A stretch of DNA of 29,442 nucleotides from Chloracidobacterium sp. UBA6041 (lineage in GTDB: Bacteria; Acidobacteriota; Blastocatellia; Pyrinomonadales; Pyrinomonadaceae): contig DIYZ01000062.1 in the NCBI GenBank assembly GCA_002427845.1, positions 21,291-50,732 of the forward strand, read 5' to 3'. Of this stretch, positions 8,241 through 15,784 are shown one piece after another; within the stretch, counting starts at the first letter, position 1, and each line of letters opens with the position of its first letter. The notes beneath the pieces were generated by a model that searched no databases, was not told the origin of the DNA, and saw only the letters and a program-made list of their open reading frames with translations. The position numbers and the translations under genes were made by a program.

Positions 8241-9695
8241 TTACTTTTGCAGAGGGGTTGCGGTCGCCAGCTCAAGGTCAAGCAGCGACACCTGGTAATC
8301 AAAAAGCGTCTGGTAAAAACCGGCCAGCGTTTCGCGCCGCGTGCGGATCGCATCCAGCAACTCAATCGTAGAGCTTTCGCCGGCCTTCAAAGAAAACTCC
8401 GTCAGCCTCTGAATGTCATCGACCTTTGTAAGTACGCCTGTGCGGTAAAGCTCAACTCGCCGCTTCTGAATCTCAAACGCAACCAGTGCCTTGTCCACAT
8501 CGCTCAGCACTTGATTGGCAATAAGCTGCTGTTCGTTTTGCGCCTTCATTCTTTGGATGAGGGCCTTAGCTCGCTCGCCCTGATTGCGATTGGACACTGG
8601 TAGCGGAATGCCGACGCCAACGTTGTAGCTGCTGCCGCCAAGCGGAACCTGGTCGATGCCGGCTCCTACGGTGACATCAGGGATACGCTGAGCGTCTTGC
8701 AAGCGGATGGACGCGTCGGCGGCGCGCTCACTGAGTTGCGCGGCTTTCAAATCAGGTCGAGCAGCCAGCGCTTTGTCGCGCAGCTCGGCAAGCGAGAACT
8801 GGTAAGGCTGATAATATTCGATCGTCCCGGCGACCTCTATATCCATAGCTTGATAGTCTCCGCCCAGCGTGACCCGCAAGTCGCGCAGGGCGAGCTCGTA
8901 ATCCTTTTCCGAGTTGGCTACGTCCGTATCGAACTTGAATTTTTCAATTTCGAGCCGCTGCAGGTCCAGTCCTGAAATCTCGCCAAGCTGGAAAACCTCG
9001 GTCGTGTGCATGATCGTTTCCGCAAATGTTTTCTGGTTCTCTTCTGCCAGATTGAGCAACGACTCAGCCAGGAGCACGGCGTAGAATTTCTTCTTCAGAT
9101 CGTTGGTCAGTTGCCACAGGACCATTTGAAACTCGGCCCGGGCCAGTTCGGAATCTGCGTTGGCAGCATCGATTCGCTTTCGTCGCTTTCCCCCCAGTTC
9201 TAAGGTCTGCGAGATGCCGTAGGAGAACGTCTGCGGTTTGACAAAGTTTCTACTGAAATCAAGAGGGATATCCGCAAAGCCGACGCTGACCGCAGGGTTA
9301 GGACGAAGCCGCGCAGTCAGTTTTTCCGCGTCCACCGTGTCGATGTCGTAGCGGGCTGCCACCAACTGAAGATTCTGCTGCAAGAAAATCGACACGGCGT
9401 CCGAAATCGTAATAGACCGTTTCGCAGGAGGCACCGGCGTTTGCTGCTGAGCGCGGGGCATCGCAGCGATGTCGGCATTGATTCCCTTCAAAGGTTCGGG
9501 CGACTTTTCTTGCGCCAGGATCGGATGGGTTGTAAGGGTGAGTAAGAGCAGGCTGGCCACGTAACTCGCGCAACGACTCTTTTGCCGACGGCCGCATCGG
9601 GGCAAGCCGCATCGGCCCTGGCAAACCACAGAATCGCATCGCTCACCGAAGCGGCGCAGATAATTGCGCAGATAATTGTTAGCGCGCTGATACAT
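8241..9695 (-). CDS. TolC-family outer membrane efflux protein (CusC/CzcC type)
   Basis: The product of about 484 residues has two outer-membrane-efflux repeats. The first includes AVSIFLQQNLQLVAARYDID and NPAVSVGFADIPL; the second includes LAARPDLKAAQLSERAADAS and VTVGAGIDQVPLGG. Long heptad-rich helices characteristic of the TolC tunnel separate the beta segments. The hydrophobic signal (YVASLLLLTLTTHPILAQ) lies about 45 residues in, giving an unusually long Arg/Cys-rich leader. The ATG at 9695 is preferred over that at 9710 because GAGGTGAT precedes it closely; a start nearer the signal peptide is possible. It is the outer-membrane channel of the three-part pump and is probably co-transcribed with the adaptor gene. 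Confidence 0.92.
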   Translation of the reverse strand: MYQRANNYLRNYLRRFGERCDSVVCQGRCGLPRCGRRQKSRCASYVASLLLLTLTTHPILAQEKSPEPLKGINADIAAMPRAQQQTPVPPAKRSITISDAVSIFLQQNLQLVAARYDIDTVDAEKLTARLRPNPAVSVGFADIPLDFSRNFVKPQTFSYGISQTLELGGKRRKRIDAANADSELARAEFQMVLWQLTNDLKKKFYAVLLAESLLNLAEENQKTFAETIMHTTEVFQLGEISGLDLQRLEIEKFKFDTDVANSEKDYELALRDLRVTLGGDYQAMDIEVAGTIEYYQPYQFSLAELRDKALAARPDLKAAQLSERAADASIRLQDAQRIPDVTVGAGIDQVPLGGSSYNVGVGIPLPVSNRNQGERAKALIQRMKAQNEQQLIANQVLSDVDKALVAFEIQKRRVELYRTGVLTKVDDIQRLTEFSLKAGESSTIELLDAIRTRRETLAGFYQTLFDYQVSLLDLELATATPLQK

Positions 9696-9868
9696 CCGAT
9701 CACCTCGCATTCACTCGCTTGTGGAATTGTTCTTAGTTGCGCGGTGCGAAACCCCGCCCCGCTAGTAGGCCAATCATTGGCAGGCAAGGCAGGCCCGCCG
9801 CAGGCTGACCATTTGGCTTCGGTGATATTTGGAGCGGGCAATCAGATGAGCCCGCCGCCGAGTTAGGC

Positions 9869-10246
9869 TCAGACGAGAGGCGGCCCGCGACCCGATGGCG
9901 GCGTGGTTGAAGTTGAGGGATAAAAAACTGTCAGTGTGGAAACAAACGCAATCTCCGCCAAAGGCGTGCGCGCGAACAGCGGCGCGTGGACGAGGCCGTT
10001 GAAGAGTTGCTGCTGGAACTGGCACATCGAGCATTCTCTATGATGAGAATGGCCATTGTCTGAAGACTGTGATCCGCCCGCGTCGCTTATGGCGGCTACG
10101 CCGGGACGTTCCGGCGAAACGCGGCCGTGACTGTGCGCAGACTCCGCCGTCGCCCCGTAGACGATCAGGAGAGACAGCAAGTAGCCTAACGCGCGGCGAC
10201 AGTTCCCGCGTCGACAGCTCACAGCTAATGTAATCCTGCTAGTCAC
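9869..10246 (-). CDS. Small exported His/Cys protein (DUF2946-like) at head of efflux operon
   Basis: This encodes about 125 residues with an Arg-rich start, one hydrophobic signal segment (ALGYLLSLLIVYGATAES), then a His/Ser/Gly stretch and the motif HSHHRECSMCQFQQQLFNG. The CxxCQF pattern after histidines resembles the small DUF2946-type proteins found beside copper/metal efflux genes; this match is from memory and is tentative. The start is GTG at 10246 with a poor ribosome site; a GTG at 10222 also gives a good signal peptide. It precedes the TolC-type gene by about 170 bases on the same strand, suggesting a periplasmic metal-binding or sensing accessory to the pump. GC-rich codon use matches the operon. 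Confidence 0.65.
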   Translation of the reverse strand: MTSRITLAVSCRRGNCRRALGYLLSLLIVYGATAESAHSHGRVSPERPGVAAISDAGGSQSSDNGHSHHRECSMCQFQQQLFNGLVHAPLFARTPLAEIAFVSTLTVFYPSTSTTPPSGRGPPLV

Positions 10247-11161
10247 GTGTCATCTATTCTAATACAGTTTCCTCATTTACACGTATGCGCACGGAACGCG
10301 CGAGACTCAATTCCTGGATTAACTCCAAATGTTCGATGACGCTGCGAAAGGTAGAAGCGCGAATATAGCAGGTTTGAAGTTTCAACTAGATGGCGTAGTT
10401 GAATCGTCTATTAGAATTTAAAAAGCGGTTAGAGAAGTCACGTTCACGTTGTATAAAACCTATAAAGCGCAAGCGTAGTCTGCCAAAAGTCTGTCAAAAC
10501 CAGACTGTAGCTACCTTCCAACCAGCCCGATGCCTCTCAATTACTTTCGAGTGCCTTCTGGATGCAGGCACTCAAGTTTTTAGCCAGAGCCTGAACATGG
10601 GGCTCTCGGAAAATGGTGAAGTGCTCTCCTGGGATGAAATGGACACCCACGCCTCCTAACGCACGCCGGCCCCAACCTAGCTGTTCGTCACGAATACGGT
10701 AATACTGTTGTTTAGAAACCCGAAAGACGGTGACGGTGCCTCTGTAAATTCGCGGGACCAGGTCCCGACCAAGCCCGTAGTTAGGAGACCCGGGATTACG
10801 AGGACGCAAAGACTGCGATCGTCCGCTACGCAAGAATAGATTAATTCTCTTTGCTGCAATTCTCACTTTTCTCTGTAAAGCCATTAACTGCTCTGTGCGA
10901 CTGAATCGCAGAGTTTTATTTCTACAATCTTCCCTTCAACCGCCTCGCTCACGAACTTCCGTTGGCCAACCTCGGGACGCTTACTTATAAACTCATGGCC
11001 TGCTGATGAAAGCGCACGGCTGAGACCTCTGTCACCACCTAACGCGACGCCAACTTCCGCATAACCTAAACTCTTAATTACCGTCCGGCGTTTGTACCTC
11101 TCTAATGTCTCATTAAAGTCCCTAACCCTCCACGCATTTAGTTGTGTTAAAGTCCTCAATT
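10247..11161. other. Decayed, AT-richer intergenic region with gene remnants
   Basis: Composition is visibly more AT-rich than the flanking genes, and no intact gene is supported. It contains a thioesterase-like remnant (10537-10884) and leads into a truncated Tat-signal ORF at 11162. The part from 10250 to 10536 has no recognisable gene; it would hold the promoter of the minus-strand efflux operon, but I cannot point to convincing -35/-10 boxes. It looks like a site of past insertions and deletions. Confidence 0.5.
10537..10884 (-). pseudogene. C-terminal remnant of an NRPS/PKS-type thioesterase domain
   Basis: The 115-residue ORF matches, from memory, the C-terminal half of thioesterase domains that release non-ribosomal peptides. 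Matching parts are NYGLGRDLVPRIYRGTVTVF (family pattern N..A...Y.P..Y.G.VTLFRA), then QLGWGRRALGGVGVHFIPG and EHFTIFREPHVQALAKNL (family pattern PG.H..M..EPHV..LA..L). The catalytic His of the 'PGxH' motif is kept, but the N-terminal alpha/beta-hydrolase core with the GXSXG nucleophile is missing. Upstream on the same strand the frame closes within about 45 bases, and no synthetase modules are nearby. It is therefore read as a truncated relic rather than a functional gene. Confidence 0.6.
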
Positions 11162-11401
11162 ATGAAAATAGCTCGTCGTGGTTTCCTTGTAGCATCGTCT
11201 TCGGCGTTGGTGTTGGCGAAGACCCAATTAGCGGCGGCGGAATCTGTTCAAGCTTCCGAAACCTCCGAGCCGCTTTCGATCGGAAGAATCGAAGATAGAG
11301 AAGTAGTAGTCTACACCACCGCAGATAACAGTAATCACCGCTTGGCTGCTACTGATACCGTCCAGGCTGTACCTTCATTTCTACAATCCCGTCCAGGATA
11401 G
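11162..11401 (+). pseudogene. Truncated Tat-signal secreted protein, possibly a GH30-type relic
   Basis: The ATG at 11162 opens a clear twin-arginine signal peptide (MKIARRGFLVASSSALVLA). About 50 more residues follow (including EDREVVVYTTADNSNHRLAA) before a stop at 11399-11401. The 'VYTTADNS..RLA.TDT' pattern resembles the beginning of secreted GH30 glucosylceramidase-like enzymes, but that is a tentative memory match. No catalytic domain follows; the next gene begins 25 bases later. It is most likely the 5' end of a deleted secreted hydrolase. A functional 79-residue exported peptide is less likely. Confidence 0.5.
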
Positions 11402-11426
11402 TCGAGATCGCGGCGGAGCTCAAAAC

Positions 11427-13706
11427 TTGAAAACATCGCTACTGCTAATGATCCTCGTTCTGTTGCTGCTAGCCTTCAGTTCGCCGACCGGCCGGGCGCA
11501 GATGCAGCCGCCAGCGCAAGCGCAGGGAGATGCAGGCCTGCCCGATTTCTCTGGTTTCAATCTCATCGATAGCTTTGCGAGGCTGCCCGCAGAGCGAACC
11601 AACCTGAGCACGCTCTGTGATGTCAGGCGGGCCTCAATCGACGAAATTACGGGCAATATCGAGGGCGCGCTCACCCGTGCGGATGAATCGGCCGATCCGG
11701 CCGCTGCCGTGCGGCTCCACAATGCAATGGGCGTTGTCTTCCTTTACAAAGGCGACATCGCGGGCGCGATCCCTCAGTTCGAAGAGGGTGTCCGAATCGC
11801 CCATCAGCATTCGACCGAAGACCCCAAGTTTGCGGCCATGGAAAGCATCGACCTGGCGGCCCTCGGTATCGCCCACATGCGTCGGGGCGAGGTTGAGAAT
11901 TGCGCGATTCGTCACAACGCAGACATGTGCATCTTTCCGCTATCGCTTGCTGCCCGCCACACTCTGCGGTCAGGCTCGGAGCGGGCCATTGAGTATTTCA
12001 AGCGCTATCTCGAACGCGAACCGTCGAGCCTGGAGATACGTTGGCTCCTCAACATTGCCTACCAGACGCTCGGCGAATATCCGGACAAGGTTCCGAAGGC
12101 TTACCTGATCCCGCCTGCGGCTTTTGAGTCGAAAGAGAACATCGGCCGCTTCGTCGATGTTGCTCCGGCGCTCGGTCTCGACAAGGTTGGCGACGCTGGG
12201 GGCTCAATCGTCGACGACTTCGACAACGACGGATTTCTCGACATTGTAGAGAGCAGTTTCGATCCGTGTCAGCCGATGCGAGCGTTCCGCAACAACGGCG
12301 ATGGTACGTTCTCGGACGTCTCTGAGCGCTCACATCTCGCCGAACAGCTCGGGGGAATCAATATCGTCCAGACCGACTTTAACAACGATGGCTGGCTCGA
12401 CATCTACGTTATGCGCGGCGGATGGGAATGGCCCATGCGTAACTCGCTTTTGCGCAATAACCGCGACGGCACCTTCACTGACGTTACACTTGAGAGCGGC
12501 CTTCTGAGTGTGGACCATCCCACTCATTCGGCGGCATGGGCCGATTACGACAATGACGGCTGGGTCGACCTCTACGTCGGACACGAGCACACGCCAAGCC
12601 AGCTTTTCCGCAACAAAGGTGACGGTACATTTGAGGACGTGTCGGCAAAGGCGGGCGTTAACCGCGTCGCGTTCACGAAAGGCGTCGCTTGGGGAGATTA
12701 TGATGGCGACGGCTACCCAGACCTCTACGTCTCAAACTATGGAGAGGATAACTTTCTCTATCATAACCGGGGCGATGGATCGTTTGAGGAAGTCGCGACC
12801 CAGCTGGGCGTCGAGAAGCCCAAGTGGAGCTTCCCAACCTGGTTCTGGGATTACGACAATGACGGTCGTCTCGACCTGTTCGTCGCAAGCTACTACTTTG
12901 CTAGTGGCGAGTGGGTGCGACCCTACCTCGGACTGCCAAGACAGGGAGATTCCATGAAGCTGTACCGCAACACCGGCAAGGGGACCTTTGCCGACGTCAC
13001 ACGTGAGACCGGTCTCGACCGCGCAGTTGCGGCGATGGGAGCAAACTTCGGAGATGTAGACAACGATGGGTTTCTCGACTTCTATCTCGGCACCGGCGCT
13101 CCGACTTACACGGCTTTGATGCCGAATCTTCTTTACCGGAATCACGATGGAAAATATTTCGTCGATATTAGTTCCTCAAGTGGAACCGGACATCTACAGA
13201 AAGGGCACGGAGTCTCCTTCGCGGATGTGGACAACGACGGCAATGAAGATCTGTTCGAAAACCTGGGTGGCGCGGTTCCGGGCGACAAGTACAACAGCGT
13301 GCTTTTCATGAACCCCGGGCACTCAAACCGTTGGATCTCCATCAAGCTAGTCGGCGTGAAGAGCAACAGGGCGGCGATTGGAGCCAAGATCAAGCTGACG
13401 CTTGCGGGCCTCGGGCAAGCGAACGCGATTCGATATCGCGAAGTCTCCAGCGGCGGCTCGTTCGGCGCGTCACCGCTGATGCAACACATCGGGATTGGCA
13501 AGGCCACAGCGATAGCTTCCATCGAAGTGATGTGGCCCGCGAGCCGAACACGACAAGTTTTCAAGGACGTCGCGCCGAATCAGTTTATCGAGATCAAAGA
13601 ATTCGAGAAAACCTATACCAAGCGACGCGTTCGGCCCGTCAACTTCACACGACCGGCCGTCACTGACCCGCGTATGCCCCACCGCCACCCGCAAGGGAGT
13701 AGTTGA
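11427..13706 (+). CDS. CRTAC1-type exported protein: TPR-like N-terminus, FG-GAP/VCBS repeats, ASPIC/UnbV domain
   Basis: The product is about 759 residues. Translation probably starts at TTG 11427, because GGAG lies 8 bases upstream and it supplies the Lys of the signal peptide (MKTSLLLMILVLLLLAFSS). Residues about 70-230 look helical and TPR-like (VRLHNAMGVVFLYKGDIAGA). Seven FG-GAP/VCBS calcium-loop repeats follow: DFDNDGFLD, DFNNDGWLD, DYDNDGWVD, DYDGDGYPD, DYDNDGRLD, DVDNDGFLD and DVDNDGNED. These predict an extracellular beta-propeller. The C-terminal part (VGVKSNRAAIGAKIKL, REVSSGGSFGA, IEVMWPASRTRQ) is a typical ASPIC/UnbV domain. The exact role of the family is unknown; secretion and adhesion or surface binding are inferred. 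It is convergent with a second CRTAC1-type gene. Confidence 0.9.
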   Translation: MKTSLLLMILVLLLLAFSSPTGRAQMQPPAQAQGDAGLPDFSGFNLIDSFARLPAERTNLSTLCDVRRASIDEITGNIEGALTRADESADPAAAVRLHNAMGVVFLYKGDIAGAIPQFEEGVRIAHQHSTEDPKFAAMESIDLAALGIAHMRRGEVENCAIRHNADMCIFPLSLAARHTLRSGSERAIEYFKRYLEREPSSLEIRWLLNIAYQTLGEYPDKVPKAYLIPPAAFESKENIGRFVDVAPALGLDKVGDAGGSIVDDFDNDGFLDIVESSFDPCQPMRAFRNNGDGTFSDVSERSHLAEQLGGINIVQTDFNNDGWLDIYVMRGGWEWPMRNSLLRNNRDGTFTDVTLESGLLSVDHPTHSAAWADYDNDGWVDLYVGHEHTPSQLFRNKGDGTFEDVSAKAGVNRVAFTKGVAWGDYDGDGYPDLYVSNYGEDNFLYHNRGDGSFEEVATQLGVEKPKWSFPTWFWDYDNDGRLDLFVASYYFASGEWVRPYLGLPRQGDSMKLYRNTGKGTFADVTRETGLDRAVAAMGANFGDVDNDGFLDFYLGTGAPTYTALMPNLLYRNHDGKYFVDISSSSGTGHLQKGHGVSFADVDNDGNEDLFENLGGAVPGDKYNSVLFMNPGHSNRWISIKLVGVKSNRAAIGAKIKLTLAGLGQANAIRYREVSSGGSFGASPLMQHIGIGKATAIASIEVMWPASRTRQVFKDVAPNQFIEIKEFEKTYTKRRVRPVNFTRPAVTDPRMPHRHPQGSS

Positions 13707-13834
13707 TAGAGCGGTTAGGGGGAACGAAGATTACGGCGGTGCTCTTTTTAATTACAGTGAAGTCTTTCTGCTCGGCTTTGCACAAAAAGTCGAGATTGAT
13801 GCAGCGAGAAATTCTAACCGTGGATACCGAGTCC

Positions 13835-14055
13835 CAGCCCGCGGAGTGGGCGACAGCATAAAGCCTGGGGTGGAGCGCAGCGGAACCCCAGGTCAATAGT
13901 CCAAAAATAATGACAGCCCGCGGAGTGGGCGACAGCGTTTACCGTAATCATGGGCTGTCGCCCGCTACCGCGGGCTGCGGTCTTTCGGTCCGCGGTTCCT
14001 GGGGTTCCGCTACGCTCCACCCCAGGTTCTAGGCTGTCGCCCGCTGCCGCGGGCT
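13835..14055. repeat. 221-bp palindromic repeat cluster (A-B-A / A'-B'-A')
   Basis: Two unit types are arranged symmetrically. Unit A (core agcccgcgg..gggcgacag) is direct at 13835-13857 and 13914-13936 and inverted at 13954-13977 and 14033-14055. Unit B (starts cctggggtggagcg, ends ggaaccccagg; itself ending in inverted copies of cctgggg) is direct at 13864-13892 and inverted at 13998-14026, with one base difference between copies. The whole could fold as one long hairpin centred near 13945. It lies between two convergent genes and its right edge supplies the last bases of the minus-strand gene, including part of the TAG stop. It resembles REP/BIME elements; no RAYT transposase is seen in the window. 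Bases 13707-13834 to its left hold no gene. Confidence 0.9.
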
Positions 14056-15775
14056 AGCTTGGATTTCGTAGCTGCACGACTTTTTGTGCGAAGTCCTTCT
14101 GCTCAATCAAACCTTTGCCTTCTTTAATCGTCACAACCTTATTCGCGCGGACACCGGTCACGGTGTCGACAACGCCGCTGGGCCAGCGTACTTCGATGAG
14201 GTCGACTGCAGTCCGCTTCTCGAGGCCGAAGTGCAGTCTCAGATCATTCTGCGATAGGTAACTGCCGCCGCTGCGCACTTCGTCTACTTGTATCAGGCCG
14301 CCCGAGACGACCTTCACGCGCGCACCGATGCCGTCCCGATTACTCTTCACGCCGATAGTTTTAACGAGCACCGAGTTATTCCGGTTTCCCCCGTCATTGC
14401 GCAATAGTTGTGGGGGCCCGTCCAGATCATTGATGATGACGTCAATGTCACCATCGTTGTCGATATCACCAAAGGCGGTCCCTCTGCTCGCACGTTCTTC
14501 TGCCAGGGCGCTGCCGCACTGCATGGCGACCTCCGAAAAGGTTCCATCATGGTTGTTCCTGTGCAATAACTTACGCTGGCGATAGCGATCTCTCTGCGGG
14601 TAGGCGTGGCCGTTGGCAACGAACAGATCGACCCAGCCGTCGTTGTCGTAATCGAAGAACTTAGTTCCCCAGCCGACATAAGAAAGGCTTACTATGGCCA
14701 CTCCGGCATCGTAGGAAACGTCCGTGAAAGAATTGCGAGCAACGTTGCGGTAAAGCACATTGTATTCATCGTCGAAGTTGGTGATGAATACATCGAGCCT
14801 TCCGTCGTGGTCATAGTCACCCACCGTCACGCCCATGCACCCCTGCTCGGCGCCATTTCCGTTGACCGCCAAGCCCGATTCGAATCCGATCTCGCTAAAC
14901 GTGCCATTCCCGTTGTTATGGTAGAGATAGTTCGGCGTCGAGTCGTTGGCGACGAAAATATCTACGCGGCCGTCCCCATCAAAATCACTGGCGACAACGT
15001 CAAGCCCGTAGTAACCGATAGAATCGTCAACGCCAGCCTTTTTCGACACGTCGGTAAATGTCCCGTCGCCGTTATTGTGGTAGAGCGTGTCACCTGCTCC
15101 CGGCAGGCCTCTCGGACCACACTGCACAGGAACACCCTTGAACTGGCACGTCAGGCCCTCGCCGAACGCGGGTAGGTGGTTGACATCAAAGCCCACGTAA
15201 TTCGTTACGAAGAGATCGAGCTTGCCGTCATTATCGTAGTCCAGGAATGCAGCTCCAGTGGACCATCGTGGGTCGCCAACCCCGGCTTTCGAAGTGACGT
15301 CTGTAAAGGTGCCGTTGCCGTTATTTTTTAAGAGATGGTTGGGACCTAAGCAGGTCACATAAAGGTCGTCGAAACCGTCGTTATTGTAGTCGCCAACCGC
15401 CACGCCCATACCCCACCCGATATCGGCCACTCCCGCCTTGTCGGTGACGTCGACAAACGTCCCGTCGCCATTGTTGTGATAGAGGGCGCTTCTGGTTCGC
15501 TTGTTCGACTTGAGCAGTTCCACGGTCAGAGAGTTGACCAGAAAAATGTCCAGATAGCCGTCGTTGTCATAATCAAAGAGCGCTACTCCGCCGCTCATTG
15601 ACTCGACTATATATTTCTTTTCCGGCGACCAAACGTGTTTGAAGGTGATACCGGCCGGGACTGTGATATCGATGAACTGAACCGCATCCGACTGGCCATG
15701 GATTGTCTTGCAGGGCACCATCATCAGCAGAGCGACTAGCGCTCTGATCAGAAACTTTTTCGGTTCCAATCCCAT
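14054..15775 (-). CDS. CRTAC1-type exported protein: FG-GAP/VCBS repeats with ASPIC/UnbV domain
   Basis: The product is 573 residues with a hydrophobic N-terminal signal (KKFLIRALVALLMMVPCKT). Seven calcium-loop repeats follow: DYDNDGYLD, DYNNDGFDD, DYDNDGKLD, DFDGDGRVD, DYDHDGRLD, DYDNDGWVD and DIDNDGDID. The C-terminal ASPIC/UnbV domain reads IGVKSNRDGIGARVKV, DEVRSGGSYLSQNDLRL and IEVRWPSGVVD. It begins 9 bases after the stop of the upstream TPR gene, so the two are almost certainly co-translated or co-transcribed. The first CRTAC1-type protein in the window carries its own helical N-terminus, so this TPR gene may play the same role in split form. The stop codon is provided by the edge of the repeat cluster, suggesting the repeat has reshaped the C-terminus. 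Confidence 0.92.
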   Translation of the reverse strand: MGLEPKKFLIRALVALLMMVPCKTIHGQSDAVQFIDITVPAGITFKHVWSPEKKYIVESMSGGVALFDYDNDGYLDIFLVNSLTVELLKSNKRTRSALYHNNGDGTFVDVTDKAGVADIGWGMGVAVGDYNNDGFDDLYVTCLGPNHLLKNNGNGTFTDVTSKAGVGDPRWSTGAAFLDYDNDGKLDLFVTNYVGFDVNHLPAFGEGLTCQFKGVPVQCGPRGLPGAGDTLYHNNGDGTFTDVSKKAGVDDSIGYYGLDVVASDFDGDGRVDIFVANDSTPNYLYHNNGNGTFSEIGFESGLAVNGNGAEQGCMGVTVGDYDHDGRLDVFITNFDDEYNVLYRNVARNSFTDVSYDAGVAIVSLSYVGWGTKFFDYDNDGWVDLFVANGHAYPQRDRYRQRKLLHRNNHDGTFSEVAMQCGSALAEERASRGTAFGDIDNDGDIDVIINDLDGPPQLLRNDGGNRNNSVLVKTIGVKSNRDGIGARVKVVSGGLIQVDEVRSGGSYLSQNDLRLHFGLEKRTAVDLIEVRWPSGVVDTVTGVRANKVVTIKEGKGLIEQKDFAQKVVQLRNPS

Positions 15776-15784
15776 ATGCTTGAC

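Noticed and set aside
10884..11159. A 91-residue minus-strand ORF just upstream of the thioesterase remnant
   Set aside because: I recognise no motif, it lies in decayed AT-richer DNA, and it has no good ribosome site. It may be another relic but cannot be supported.
13757..13800. Similarity between plus-strand text here and the end of the minus-strand CRTAC1-type gene (gaagtcttctgctc-like and gcacaaaaagtcg)
   Set aside because: The shared pieces are short, in differing order and orientation, and could be chance; they do not form a clear duplication.
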